A stretch of 64,000 nt of DNA, from assembly GCA_902491375.1 (NCBI GenBank), contig CABUHE010000006.1, forward strand, positions 1 through 64,000. The letters run 5' to 3'. Of this stretch, positions 14,249 through 24,231 are shown piece after piece; position 1 is the first letter of the stretch, and each line of letters starts with the position of its first letter. The stretch comes from an uncultured Prevotella sp. Its GTDB lineage: Bacteria; Bacteroidota; Bacteroidia; Bacteroidales; Bacteroidaceae. A model generated the notes under the pieces. It had not been told where the DNA came from. It ran no database searches and saw nothing but the letters and a program-made list of their open reading frames with translations. The position numbers and the translations under genes are program-made.

Positions 14249-16510
14249 TCAGGCATAAGAATGCATCCCTCCCAAGAAATAGTTCACTCCGAAATATGTC
14301 ATAATTATGGTGAAAAAAGCCACAGCCATAAACAGATGGTATCCCAAGGGACGACGCAGAAAAGAGATAGAACCATCGTGAACAGCAACTGCATAGACCA
14401 TTAGTGTTATCAGTCCCCACACCTCCTTAGCATCCCAACTCCAGTAAGTGCCCCATGACACGTTTGCCCAAACCGCGCCTACAAAAATACCGACACAAAG
14501 CAATGCTAAAGCAGGATAAAGCAGAAGACGCGACAGAAGCGCAAGCGACTCTATGCGCACGTCTGCAACACGGCAATTCGTTCCGCCGACAAGATGCAGC
14601 ACGATGGCAACCACTGCGCAGACGAATGTAAGCGACAACATGGCAAACGACATCATTATCACCGAAACGTGAACACTTAACAAAGGCGACGACAGCACCG
14701 GCATTACTGGTGTTATCTGGGGATTCATCTGTCCGATATGTGAAACAAGCAGAAAACAGCCTGACATAAGCAATGCGAAAGGCAAGGCAATGCGAAAACG
14801 CCGGCAGACCATAAGTCCGACAATCAGTACAAACCAAGCCATAACAAGCATAGTCTCATAGCCGTTGGCCATAGGCACACGCCCGGAGATTATCCAGCGT
14901 AAGGCAAGACAGACAGTAAGCCACACAAGCGACAGAACCGACAATGACACAGCAGCTGCATTAACCACCCTGCCCGACTGTACGCCGCAGCTTGCAGTTG
15001 CACCGGCCACACCACGTCTGACGAGTCTGAACGCCATAACAATAAGCAGAATAAGACCTGCTGCAAGGTCAAGCATAAAAAGAACAGTGGTAAATGGTAC
15101 GGCATTATACATCCGTTCTGCCTTGACCTGAAAATCTGACGGAAGCGAAGAGCCTGCATTTGCCAGCTGGTATTTCAGCATTTTGTCAAATATGCTGTCA
15201 ACAGTATTGTAACGCCCGGCCTTGACTTCAGCATAAACTAACGAAAAGACGTTCTGCATGTATTTACGCCGTGCATCGCCTATCAGGCTGTCTGCCATAC
15301 CGTCAGTAGGCGCATACCATACAGTTGAGCCTGCTGAAGTGAAAGGAAAGACCTTCAACAGACTGCCCCGACGCAGGTTCATAACCATCATCAAGCGGTC
15401 ATCGACATCAGCCACCTCCTTATGAAACCCATCAGCCGAGCCTTGATAATACTCCTGAACGTAAGGACCTAGAATATATCCACCCATCACCCTATTGAAG
15501 AAAGTATTGACAGAGCAATACCGCGGTAACTGAAGCCGGCTGCGCAAGGCCTCGTTCTTCAGTCTGAACAACGGCTCGTCACACCACTCGTCGCCCCAGA
15601 AAATGAAACCAGTCAGCACCTGCTCGGCCGTGTAACCCTTGTAAGTGCTGCTGCCATAGAGTTTCTTGGTAAAGTCGGCAGCAAACGTCTGCAACGGACA
15701 AACCCTGTCACCATACAGAATGTAAAGCCTACCAAATCTGTCAGCAGTCTCTTTCGGCAGCACTCCAACATCGGCGTATGCAGACAAAGGTCCTGCGACA
15801 AGAAGCAGCGACAGCACACCTTTTCTGAGCAACGGACTGCGGAGCAGCCGTCTGTAAGCACCGTTGCGACTGACAAGCATCATCACTAAAGAGAAGAACA
15901 GCAGCGCATAACCTGCATAAGTCAGCGGTATTCCATAAGGATCGTAGTTCACTGTAAGTACACTTCCTGACATGTCGCTGTCATAAGACGACTGACACAG
16001 GCGCACTGAGCGATAGGAAAAAACTTTGTTCATCGACACTTCACCACATCTCTCACCGTCATCGTCAATAACGGTAAACCTCGACACGTAGTCGGCAGCA
16101 GCCGTTGTGCCTGTGTGGTATTCTATGGCAAAGCTGTCAAGCCTCAATGCGAAGGGCAGTCTCTTCTCCGCCTCAGAGCCTCCGTGGCTGCTGACGGCGT
16201 ATGTTCTGACAGTCTCGCCGCTGCGCAGATGCACAGTGCCACGCACGCCCGAAACACGAGTTGTAAACGCGCCGGCAAGTATCAGCACGAACGAAGCATG
16301 AAGCATGACAGCCGACGGACGACGCATGCGACGACGAACGATGTAGACCACGCCGGTAACTGTGAGCAAAACCCACAGTACGACAAACCACCACGAACCG
16401 TAAACAGATGTATGAACAAAATCCGTACCACGGTATTTTTCAATGAAAGTAGCTGTGCCCATACACGCTACAACAAGCAAATATAATGCGAAAAGAACTT
16501 TACGCAACAT
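14249..16510 (-). CDS. ccsBA: Cytochrome c biogenesis fusion protein (ResB/CcsB-CcsA)
   Basis: System II haem export and attachment protein, 753 residues. The N-terminal third is ResB/Ccs1-like: membrane helices and a periplasmic loop (VRGTVHLRSGETVRTYAVS). A long periplasmic region follows, and the C-terminal third is CcsA with the haem-handling WWD signature WGTYWSWDAKEVWGL (about residues 683-697) flanked by conserved His-containing helices. Fused forms of this size are usual in Bacteroidota. The ATG at 16510 (MLRKVLF) is preferred to one 18 codons upstream, which lies inside the palindromic repeat. Its c-type substrates are encoded just upstream: two lipoproteins with CxxCH sites. Confidence 0.93.
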   Translation of the reverse strand: MLRKVLFALYLLVVACMGTATFIEKYRGTDFVHTSVYGSWWFVVLWVLLTVTGVVYIVRRRMRRPSAVMLHASFVLILAGAFTTRVSGVRGTVHLRSGETVRTYAVSSHGGSEAEKRLPFALRLDSFAIEYHTGTTAAADYVSRFTVIDDDGERCGEVSMNKVFSYRSVRLCQSSYDSDMSGSVLTVNYDPYGIPLTYAGYALLFFSLVMMLVSRNGAYRRLLRSPLLRKGVLSLLLVAGPLSAYADVGVLPKETADRFGRLYILYGDRVCPLQTFAADFTKKLYGSSTYKGYTAEQVLTGFIFWGDEWCDEPLFRLKNEALRSRLQLPRYCSVNTFFNRVMGGYILGPYVQEYYQGSADGFHKEVADVDDRLMMVMNLRRGSLLKVFPFTSAGSTVWYAPTDGMADSLIGDARRKYMQNVFSLVYAEVKAGRYNTVDSIFDKMLKYQLANAGSSLPSDFQVKAERMYNAVPFTTVLFMLDLAAGLILLIVMAFRLVRRGVAGATASCGVQSGRVVNAAAVSLSVLSLVWLTVCLALRWIISGRVPMANGYETMLVMAWFVLIVGLMVCRRFRIALPFALLMSGCFLLVSHIGQMNPQITPVMPVLSSPLLSVHVSVIMMSFAMLSLTFVCAVVAIVLHLVGGTNCRVADVRIESLALLSRLLLYPALALLCVGIFVGAVWANVSWGTYWSWDAKEVWGLITLMVYAVAVHDGSISFLRRPLGYHLFMAVAFFTIIMTYFGVNYFLGGMHSYA

Positions 16511-16532
16511 AAGTATGAAAAGTATTGTTTTG

Positions 16533-16614
16533 CAATATGCCACCTTTTGAACCGCCAAAGGCACTCTTTTACATGGTGAAAGAGCACCTTTTGTGTCCTA
16601 AAAGGTGCTCTTTT
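16533..16614. repeat. Dispersed palindromic repeat, copy B
   Basis: AAAGAGCACCTTTT (16579-16592) and AAAAGGTGCTCTTT (16600-16613) form a 14-bp hairpin, preceded by TGCCACCTTTT and GGCACTCTTTT units spaced as in the other copies. It separates ccsBA from the di-haem gene and may end the upstream transcript. Confidence 0.8.
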
Positions 16615-16686
16615 GTAACACGCTTGATTATCAGCCAATTACACATGTACTACGATTATGATTGCCAAGAGTCAGATATGATACTG

Positions 16687-18405
16687 TCAGATAGACTGAA
16701 GAAACTTCACAACGGCGTCGCGGTCGGCCTTAGGCAGGTTGTAGAACTTCTCCGCCGAGGAGTACGCATGGCTCTTCTTGCTGTACGCATGCCACATTAT
16801 GGCCTCTACCTCGTTGCGCGCGCGGCAGTCGTGCAGGCGGTCTTCAGCTCCGGTGTTGACCCTCGACAGCCCGCGCCCCCACAAAGGAGTGGTACGGCAC
16901 CATGACCCGTGTATGTCGTTCTTCATGTACAGCTTGTGCTGCATCATGTCGCTGTACGGCCAGATAGTCTGGTTCTGGTATCTCGGCAGCGGTTTGTCAG
17001 CGATACACTCGGGCGTCCAGTAGTTGTCGTCGCCGGTCTTCCACGACGGGCGGTGGCAGCTTGCGCAACCCATCTCCATGAACAGCTCCTTGCCACGCTG
17101 CACGTCAGGGTCGTTAAGGTTGCGCGCACGCGGTATCGACAGTCCCCTGTGCCACACCATGAGGGCATAGAACTGGTCGGTAGTCATGTCCGGCTCGAAG
17201 TTATACCACTGGTTGTCAAACTGGTTGGTGTTAGGACTCAGCAGGTTAAGCACGGCCTCGGCTATCCCTGCATCAGTGCCGTCGGCATAGTAAGGCGATG
17301 TAGGGTCGGCCTTGATGGCGCTGATTACGTCGCTGTTCTCCGACATAGCCTTGGCCCATGCGTCGGTAGTGTACAGCTTAGGACGGTCGGGACGGCTGAC
17401 GTTGGTGATGTTCCACACGGCGTTAGCTCCAGGTCCGTCCTGCAGAGTGGCACGTGTCAGCGCGTAAGTAAAGCGCTTGACCATCCTCGACGGGGCCGCG
17501 CTGCCGTCAGCCAGCTGTCCGGCGCTGCCGAAAGTAGTGTACCACGCGCCCGACGCGAAGTCGTTTGCGGCGGCATCCCAGAAGTTCGGGTTGACATATT
17601 CAGAAACGTCAAGCCCCTGTTCCCTGTAATACTCGGCCGTACTTGCGTACTGCTGCCTTATATCATCCTCCTCAATGGCGTCGAGCAGACCCGTACCTAT
17701 GATACCGATGGTCGACTCAAGACGTATTTCTATGTCCTCGGGCTTCGGGTTAGTGTTGAAAGCCGACTGCGGAATGCTCAGCTCAGGATATATCAGCTCA
17801 TACTTCTCGCCGTCAGGAAACTGCAACGGCAGACCGCTCTCCATGGCTGTAACCTTGTTCCACGACATCTGTATCTGGCTCTCGTCGATAGGCGGCAGGA
17901 AGGGCGACGTAGCCTGCGTCTGCGGCATGCCCGTAACCTCGCTTATGTAAGGGCCGTCGTTTGAGCCGGGAGAGTCGGGATGATAGATTACCAGCAGGTA
18001 TCCGTTACCGTTACCGTAAGCAGTAGTGTAGGTGTCAAAGCGCTTTCCGTGGCCGTAGCTCGGATGGCAGTCAAGACACGAACGGCGGGTGCTGGCCGGG
18101 CCGAGACCCTTGAACGGCGGCGTACTGATAGTGACACTGCGTTCGAAAATCTGCTCGCCTTCGTTGAAAGCGTCCATCAGTCCTTGGGCATCCGTTGCCG
18201 GAGTCTCGTCCTCATAACATCCGGCATAGACGTTGTCGGTAGTTCCAAGCGTTCCGCCGGGATACCACTCCTCGGCAGTAAAGTTGCCCTGCGCCGTACC
18301 GACGTATTTCGCGTCGGTCTCAACCCTCAGCGCAACCGTGTCGTCATCGCTGCATGCCGACAGCGCGAACGCGGCCGCCATGAAAGGATAAATAATCTTT
18401 TTCAT
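16687..18405 (-). CDS. Di-haem oxidoreductase lipoprotein (DHOR family), paralogue 2
   Basis: 572-residue surface or periplasmic lipoprotein (lipobox ALSACSDDD). Two c-haem attachment sites are seen: CLDCH in RRSCLDCHPSYGHG (about residue 110) and CASCH in MGCASCHRPSWKTG (about residue 455). This matches the di-haem oxidoreductase / putative thiol oxidoreductase family (PF06537), distantly related to MauG-type peroxidases. It is a tandem duplicate of the next upstream gene: long segments such as NDPDVQRGKELFM and CRTTPLWGRGLS are shared. The ATG at 18405 (MKKIIYPF) is chosen because the signal peptide begins there; the frame extends 9 codons further. Together with imelysin and a porin it probably serves iron oxidation or uptake (inference). 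Confidence 0.9.
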   Translation of the reverse strand: MKKIIYPFMAAAFALSACSDDDTVALRVETDAKYVGTAQGNFTAEEWYPGGTLGTTDNVYAGCYEDETPATDAQGLMDAFNEGEQIFERSVTISTPPFKGLGPASTRRSCLDCHPSYGHGKRFDTYTTAYGNGNGYLLVIYHPDSPGSNDGPYISEVTGMPQTQATSPFLPPIDESQIQMSWNKVTAMESGLPLQFPDGEKYELIYPELSIPQSAFNTNPKPEDIEIRLESTIGIIGTGLLDAIEEDDIRQQYASTAEYYREQGLDVSEYVNPNFWDAAANDFASGAWYTTFGSAGQLADGSAAPSRMVKRFTYALTRATLQDGPGANAVWNITNVSRPDRPKLYTTDAWAKAMSENSDVISAIKADPTSPYYADGTDAGIAEAVLNLLSPNTNQFDNQWYNFEPDMTTDQFYALMVWHRGLSIPRARNLNDPDVQRGKELFMEMGCASCHRPSWKTGDDNYWTPECIADKPLPRYQNQTIWPYSDMMQHKLYMKNDIHGSWCRTTPLWGRGLSRVNTGAEDRLHDCRARNEVEAIMWHAYSKKSHAYSSAEKFYNLPKADRDAVVKFLQSI

Positions 18406-18569
18406 ATCACTGTTTTTTATAAATATAATCATACTGTTTCATCCGGCCACGAGGGAAAGTGCCGACTGCAAACCGTCGGCTCCGCCGTAGCCGTTAGCAT
18501 TCAGGACACCTGCCCCTGTCCACATTTTGAGGAGGCAGGGATAAGTGTCGGGGTGTTATTTGCTGGGAA

Positions 18570-20252
18570 CTATATCGACTGCAAGAACTTCACCACGGCG
18601 TCCCTGTCTGCCTTAGGCAGGTTGTAGAACTTCTCGGCTGCGGTGTAAGCCTGGCTCTGCTTGCTGTAAGCGTGCCACATTATGGCCTCAACCTCGTTGC
18701 GCGCACGGGCGTCGTGTAGGCGGTCCTGGGCTCCGCTGTTCAGCATCGACAGGCCGCGTCCCCACAAAGGAGTGGTGCGGCACCAAGAACCGTGTATGTC
18801 GTTCTTCATCGCCAGGCGGTGCTGTATGAAGTCCGTGTACGGGTAAATCACCTGGTGGGCATAGCGCGGAAGCTCTCTCCCGGCAAGGATTTCAGAGCGT
18901 CCGTAGTTGTCCTCGCCGGTAGTCCATGACGGACGGTGGCAGTTTGCACAGCCCATATTCATGAACAACTCCTTGCCACGCTGCACGTCAGGGTCGTTAA
19001 GGTTGCGTGCGCGCGGCACGGCCAAGCCCCTGTGCCAAACCATGAAGGAGTAATACTGGTCGTCGGTCATCTCCGGTTTGAAATTATAATATGGATTGTC
19101 GTACAAGTCTACGTCTGCATTAGGCGACAGGAGGTAAGCCAAAGCCTCCGATATGCCTTCCTCCGTACCGTCATTATAATATGGATGGACGGGCGAGATG
19201 GGGTTGGCGCCGTTCTCCTTGATGTACTTTATGACGTCTTGGTTTTTCGACATGGCGCGCGCCCAAGGCTCCGTTGAGCATATCTGGTGCTTGTCTGAGC
19301 GTAGGATATTCAGCTCGTCCCACAGTGCGACGTCGTTCTGCAGGCAGCCTTCAAGCAGGTCGTAGTTGAAGCGTTTTATGAACTTCTTGCCGTAATAGTC
19401 GGTGGCGTAAGCCGTTTCGGCCATCTGTCCTGCGGCGGCATCCCACATCATGGGGTTCAGTTCTACACCTGCGGAAGCCTCTGCACGGTACTGTTTCTCA
19501 AGCTCTTCGTTGCTGATGGCGTCGATAAGGCCAAGTCCTTGGAAGTTGCACGACACTATAAGGCGCACGTCATAGCCCGAAGGTGCGGGGTCGGTGTTAA
19601 AGGCCGACTGTGGAATGGTGACCGCAGGATACCTCAACGAGTATTTTTCGCCGTCGGGGAAATGCAGGGGCAGTCCGCTCTCCATGGCCGTAACGTTCTC
19701 CCATGATATGTTTACCTGGGCCGGGTCGAGCGGTGGCAAGAAGGGAGTCTGCGCCATCGTCATGGTAAATGTGGTCAGATGGTCAATCAGCGGGCCGTCG
19801 TTGCTGCCCGGAGAGTCGGGCGTATATACCGAGACAATGTAGCCGTTACCCATCTCCGGGTTAAAGTCGGAGCGGCTATGGCCGTGCGAATAGCCGCCGG
19901 AATGGCAGTCCTCGCACGAGCGTCGCGAAGCTACCGGCCCCCAACCCTTGTATGGTTCGTTGGAAAGAGTAAACCTCGCACTGGCTATCAAATCGCCCTC
20001 GTTGAAATGGTCGTCCAGCCCCTGCTCGGTCACGGCAGGCGTCTCATCCTCATAACAGCCGGCGTAGATGTTGTCGGTAGTGCCCAGCTTGCCGCCCGGA
20101 TACCACTCGTCTGCCGTGAAGTTGCCTTGCGCCGTGCCGACGTAGTTTGCGTCGGTCTCGGCGTGCAGCGTCGCTGCGGTGTCGTCGTCGGTGCAAGCCG
20201 ACAGCGCAAACATGGCCGCAGCCGCCATGAAAGGATAAATAATCTTTCTCAT
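18570..20252 (-). CDS. Di-haem oxidoreductase lipoprotein (DHOR family), paralogue 1
   Basis: 560-residue lipoprotein (lipobox ALSACTDDD) with c-haem sites CEDCH (in RRSCEDCHSGGYSHG, about residue 110) and CANCH (in MGCANCHRPSWTTG). Same family and layout as paralogue 2; the C-terminal 130 residues are nearly identical between them while the middle differs, which suggests recent duplication with continued gene conversion. One difference is a longer His-rich stretch after the first haem site. It follows the imelysin gene by about 140 bases and should be on the same transcript. Haem attachment would depend on the ccsBA product encoded downstream. Confidence 0.9.
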   Translation of the reverse strand: MRKIIYPFMAAAAMFALSACTDDDTAATLHAETDANYVGTAQGNFTADEWYPGGKLGTTDNIYAGCYEDETPAVTEQGLDDHFNEGDLIASARFTLSNEPYKGWGPVASRRSCEDCHSGGYSHGHSRSDFNPEMGNGYIVSVYTPDSPGSNDGPLIDHLTTFTMTMAQTPFLPPLDPAQVNISWENVTAMESGLPLHFPDGEKYSLRYPAVTIPQSAFNTDPAPSGYDVRLIVSCNFQGLGLIDAISNEELEKQYRAEASAGVELNPMMWDAAAGQMAETAYATDYYGKKFIKRFNYDLLEGCLQNDVALWDELNILRSDKHQICSTEPWARAMSKNQDVIKYIKENGANPISPVHPYYNDGTEEGISEALAYLLSPNADVDLYDNPYYNFKPEMTDDQYYSFMVWHRGLAVPRARNLNDPDVQRGKELFMNMGCANCHRPSWTTGEDNYGRSEILAGRELPRYAHQVIYPYTDFIQHRLAMKNDIHGSWCRTTPLWGRGLSMLNSGAQDRLHDARARNEVEAIMWHAYSKQSQAYTAAEKFYNLPKADRDAVVKFLQSI

Positions 20253-20396
20253 CTTGTAATGAATTTAAAATGTTTTTGTACTCTTTTGCACCGTTTCCGA
20301 TGTATGGCCGAACAGCGTGCGGCCTCCCGTGCAATGCCGGGATGCAGCACGCCGCGTGGCTGTTTCACGCCTCAGCGGGCGTGGAGCATTGTCTTA

Positions 20397-21722
20397 TCAG
20401 TGTGCAGACGATATCCACTGTGACGCCGCTTCGAGCTGCGTGTTCAGCGCGTCGACGGCTTGCATTGCGTCGCCGGCCTGTTGTGCGCCCGGGTCGTCTA
20501 CGAAAGCGATGCCGCTGTTGACGCAAGTCGTCAGCTTGGCGATGGCGTCGTCAAGCGCGTTCTGCAAGTCGTCGACGCCGCTGTAGCCGTTCCTGCGGAG
20601 GAAAGTCATCACCGACTTGTCGGCGGGTTGCGCCTGGTCGATGTTGCCGTAGAGGCTGTTCTTTATGCTGTAGATGTTGTCGCGGTAGTCGATGTACGAC
20701 CTCTTGCTGTACGGCGACTCAATGTAGTCGATGGCGTCAGGCTCGTTCGGGTCGAGCGAAGGAGCTCCCGTAGCCACGCGGTAGGCCTGTCCGATTTTCT
20801 GGCTGGCCACCTCGTTGGCGATGTTTCCGCATCCCGACGGGCCTACGAGGGTTACGAGCGCGGCGTTGATTGAGGCATACGAGCTGCCGTCGGTGCCCGC
20901 CAGGAGCATATCGGCGCCGTAGTAGTAGCCGTTGTCGTCAAGCGCATGGGTCCTCACACCAAGCTCCTTGACGCGTGCCGCGTGGTCGGGGTCGGCCTGT
21001 TGGCCCAGCCATGACACCTCCAGACGGTAACAGTTGTCGCGCACGTCGCCTGCAACGGCTACGAGGAAGGCCAGCTCGTCGGTGCACTGCACGGTGACGT
21101 TGGCGAAGCTCGGGTGGTCTTCTATGCCGTCATAGACAGCCGCCTTGCGGGGCGCACCGTCGCGGAAGAGCACGAACTCGAGGCCGTGAAAGCCCAGGGC
21201 GGTGTCGAAGTTGGCGTTGTTCTGGTTCACGAAGGCTATGGGGTCGTCGCTGTAGAGCCCTGCAACCATGTCAGGGTTCGACAGGAAGTCGGCCATCTGG
21301 CCCTGGTCGAGCGGCCATGAGTCCATGTGCGGGTCGAGGTTGTAGTCCGTAGCGGCGCCGTAGAGGAAGGCTTCGCTCTTCTCCCAGTACTCGCGCGAGG
21401 TCTTGAAGGCCTCGCAGGCGGCCTCTACGTCGGCGTCGGTGAGCGTCCCTGCCTCGTGCTTCTGCTGCATATTTACGGCCTGTTCGTACAGAACGTCGGC
21501 GCTGGCGGCCAGGTTCTTATACGTTGGGAATACCACTTGGTTGACATACTGGTCGGCAACGTCCCACATCTCGGCCTGTATTCCCGTCCATTGGTTTGCT
21601 ATGGTGGGGTTCTCCCTGTCGCCGCCGAGCGTTATGTCGTCGTCGTCGCTGCACGCCGTGAACGACGTCACGGCCATCGCGCCCATAAGGAGCGCACTGA
21701 ATAAACTCGTTTTACGTTTCAT
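20397..21722 (-). CDS. Imelysin (peptidase M75 fold) lipoprotein
   Basis: 441 residues. The signal and lipobox (TSFTACSDDDD) are followed by an all-helical imelysin domain with the diagnostic GxHxxE motif seen in LGFHGLEFVLFRDG (about residues 177-190). Imelysin proteins (IrpA, EfeO, ICMP) bind iron at the surface and are not proven proteases. The adjacent di-haem lipoproteins and the porin form a recurring Bacteroidota set thought to take part in iron acquisition. Start at the ATG 21722 (MKRKTSLFSALLMG). The GC content is markedly higher than in neighbouring housekeeping genes. Confidence 0.9.
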   Translation of the reverse strand: MKRKTSLFSALLMGAMAVTSFTACSDDDDITLGGDRENPTIANQWTGIQAEMWDVADQYVNQVVFPTYKNLAASADVLYEQAVNMQQKHEAGTLTDADVEAACEAFKTSREYWEKSEAFLYGAATDYNLDPHMDSWPLDQGQMADFLSNPDMVAGLYSDDPIAFVNQNNANFDTALGFHGLEFVLFRDGAPRKAAVYDGIEDHPSFANVTVQCTDELAFLVAVAGDVRDNCYRLEVSWLGQQADPDHAARVKELGVRTHALDDNGYYYGADMLLAGTDGSSYASINAALVTLVGPSGCGNIANEVASQKIGQAYRVATGAPSLDPNEPDAIDYIESPYSKRSYIDYRDNIYSIKNSLYGNIDQAQPADKSVMTFLRRNGYSGVDDLQNALDDAIAKLTTCVNSGIAFVDDPGAQQAGDAMQAVDALNTQLEAASQWISSAH

Positions 21723-21778
21723 TTTTATTATTTGTTTGAGGTTTTAGATGTTGTCAGTTTGCGTTTGGCGTATGGCCG

Positions 21779-23089
21779 TCAGAGGAAGAAACCCTCGTAG
21801 GCTACGCCGATGTTGAGTGCCGGCTCGTCGTTGTACTGGCTCTTGAAGAAGCGGTGGTTGTACTCGGCCTTGACCGCTATTTGCGGTATCGGGTAGTAGT
21901 TGATGCCCGCCGCAACGATGTGCTTGTTCGTGTAAGTGTTCGTTGCGTTGTGAACGTAAGAGTCGTAATACTCGTAATGGCCGAAGACGTACAGCTTTTG
22001 CTTGGCGCGGCGCAGCTTTTCTATTTGCGAGAATATGTCGTAACCCGCCTCGATGCTTAACGCCACGGCATGCGAACCGAACGCGGTCTTGCGGTAGGGC
22101 GACGTGCCCGACGACTGGTTTGCCTTGATTGCGCTTATTGCCGCGGCATCGCCCACGTAGCCGTAGTCGGCATATCCGCGCGCAATCCAGTTGTGCGCGT
22201 TGTACGTGAAGTCAAACGAGCCGAGGAATATGTTGCCCTCCAAGTCCTTGTAGCGGTTGCCGTCGGTCTCCAATTCGTGCGGGAACGTGTTGTGCATGGT
22301 CTTCCCGTAGTATCCGCTGAGGCCAAGCCGCAGTCCCGGCACGGTGTAGTTGTCGATGCGCGCCAGCAGTCCGAACTTGTTGGCGACCTCGAACTCCCAC
22401 GGGCTTTGCGCGCCCTTGCCTATCCAGTAGGTGCGGTCGAACATCATGGCGTCGAGACCTCCCGTGAATTGAAGCTCGTAACGGAAGTCGCCCGAGCGTC
22501 CCCAGAACGAGATGCCCGTCTGGTGCCACGTGCTCGGTATTATGGTGCGCTCGCCCTCGGGGCGGTAAACGGTGAAGAAGTTGAGCGGCTCGTGGTGGGC
22601 GTTGGTCAGTCCGAAGGGCAGCACTATATGCCCGAAGCGGATGTTGGCCCATGGCGCAAACGACTTCTGCACCCAGAACTGTTCCAGCTCTACCTCGCCG
22701 CCCTTCTCGGTCTCGGCTTCCCATTCGCCGCCTTCCTCGGCCTCCTTCTCTATCGCGCCGCCGCTGCCGCCGTGCTCAAACTCTATTTCCATACCCATCG
22801 ACCAGCCCTTGCCGAAGTCATATCCTACGTAAAGCACGGCGTGGGGTATGTCGAAACGGCCGTGAGAAGGGTCGTTCTTATAATACGAAGGGTTGGAATA
22901 GCGGAACGGGTTGTCGCTGTAGAAGTTGCGTGAATAGGCTATTTCGCCGTATCCGCCTATGCTCAGGCGGTTGCCCTTGGCGTGCTGGTAAACGCTGTCG
23001 GAAGCCGACACTTGCGCCACGGCGGTGCATGGCGCAAGACAGCATGCCGCAACGGCAAAGGCAGATAAAATTGTCTTGATTGTTCTCAT
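21779..23089 (-). CDS. Outer-membrane porin-like beta-barrel protein
   Basis: 436 residues with a signal peptide (MRTIKTILSAFAVAACC, cleaved after the AVAQ region) and alternating aromatic/polar strands throughout, ending with an aromatic residue pattern (NIGVAYEGFFL) typical of C-terminal barrel strands. A Glu/Gly-rich insertion (about residues 112-134, EKEAEEGGEWEAETE) lies in a predicted loop and could bind cations. It resembles phosphate-selective-porin O/P-like barrels, but the substrate is unknown. The ATG at 23089 is preferred; the longer frame from 23158 would overlap the promoter. First gene of the leftward iron/c-haem operon. Confidence 0.82.
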   Translation of the reverse strand: MRTIKTILSAFAVAACCLAPCTAVAQVSASDSVYQHAKGNRLSIGGYGEIAYSRNFYSDNPFRYSNPSYYKNDPSHGRFDIPHAVLYVGYDFGKGWSMGMEIEFEHGGSGGAIEKEAEEGGEWEAETEKGGEVELEQFWVQKSFAPWANIRFGHIVLPFGLTNAHHEPLNFFTVYRPEGERTIIPSTWHQTGISFWGRSGDFRYELQFTGGLDAMMFDRTYWIGKGAQSPWEFEVANKFGLLARIDNYTVPGLRLGLSGYYGKTMHNTFPHELETDGNRYKDLEGNIFLGSFDFTYNAHNWIARGYADYGYVGDAAAISAIKANQSSGTSPYRKTAFGSHAVALSIEAGYDIFSQIEKLRRAKQKLYVFGHYEYYDSYVHNATNTYTNKHIVAAGINYYPIPQIAVKAEYNHRFFKSQYNDEPALNIGVAYEGFFL

Positions 23090-23127
23090 TTTGCAAATTT
23101 TGATGTTTATTGTTACTTTTTCCGTTG

Positions 23128-23158
23128 CAAAAGTACAACAACGGCAAAATGTTAGCAA
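23128..23158 (-). promoter_or_regulatory. Promoter of the porin-imelysin-di-haem operon
   Basis: Minus strand TTG (23158-23156), 20 bases, TACTTTTG (23135-23128); start of transcription near 23121, about 30 bases before the porin ATG. No obvious Fur box is seen by eye. Confidence 0.65.
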
Positions 23159-24231
23159 TACTTAAAAATAGGTAAAAATTATCCACCGCCATCACACCGG
23201 CCGATAACCAGTTATGGGGATACGCCACACGCCGAAAAAAGAACGACTTGTCCCGACGACGAAACAGGTTGGCCTGTTTTTCTGGTTGCGGCCGTCAAAA
23301 GGCTTTTAGGCCACCGGAAGATACCGAGAAATGGGTATCCTGCCGACATACCGAAATGTCGGTATAAGGCGGCATGGCCGAGGCCACGAGAGAGGTAATG
23401 TAAGATTATCGGAAATGACACCAGCCGACTAACAACAAGATAAACGGACTTAATATGAAAGATGCTCTTTCGGGCGATAAAAGACGGTCTTTTACAATGC
23501 AAAAGGTGCCCTTTCAGAACGCGAAAGAGCACCTTTCATAAATATGCAGTTTAATTACAAAATGACATTAGGGTATAGACAACACTTATAAAAGTATAAG
23601 CACACGCAGAAAGAGCTGAATATCAGGATATTATAAATGTATATTTTTACAGTATGACTATTATAAACAGTGTTGTAAATACAATATATTTCGCATTTGC
23701 ATATCAATCTGGAAGTAACATTCAATAATCATTACAAAAAATGCAAAATATATGACCGATAACAGTGATAAGCAGATAAGGTTTGGGCATCTAAGGTAAC
23801 ACATTGAAACATAAATACTGAAGCACATTACGCAGAGCTTATATTACAGTCCTGAATACAGACAGCTCAAAGGCTGTCTTGGTTGTCATATCGAGCGACA
23901 CGACACTGCCGACGATGCGCATTGTGATATATAAAAAGTCGCAAAATGTACAAAAAGACAGTCGGGAGCCGCATATAAGGTCCTGATTTACAATCTGAAA
24001 CAGAATAACCATATTTTGCTCGCATCAGAAAAGATATTGCATATTAACATGTCAAAGTATAAACAAAAGGCATTTAAAAAGACATTTATTAAAAGTAATG
24101 GCATATTTTAAATGCGGACAGACATCGATAAAAAGAGCAAGATAATTGCCTGATATAAGCATTTTTTACATAAATAAAGATAACATTTGCTCATATTTTC
24201 GTAATTTCGCAACGGGAAAACGATATTCACA
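23159..24231. other. Long intergenic region with repeat copy C and small hairpins
   Basis: No convincing gene in either strand. It contains ACAGG-ttgg-CCTGT-TTTTC (about 23265-23283), CCGACAT/ATGTCGG (about 23343-23362), the palindromic repeat copy C and GACAGC-tcaaag-GCTGTC (23861-23878). The right half is AT-rich. The desulfidase gene begins at the right edge. Confidence 0.45.
23455..23540. repeat. Dispersed palindromic repeat, copy C
   Basis: Units ATGAAAGATGCTCTTTC, AAAAGACGGTCTTTTAC, AAAAGGTGCCCTTTC and GAAAGAGCACCTTTCAT follow at a spacing of about 22 bases. The last two can pair with each other as a hairpin. Confidence 0.75.

Noticed and set aside
16909..17964. Long 351-residue + strand frame opposite the di-haem gene
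   Set aside because: An antisense shadow of a GC-rich gene with two haem motifs; the translated product has no features.
22070..22933. 287-residue + strand frame opposite the porin
   Set aside because: Antisense shadow caused by high GC; no motif, no promoter.
23212..23532. 106-residue minus-strand frame in the intergenic region
   Set aside because: It covers the palindromic repeat copy C and small hairpins; sequence is repeat-derived.
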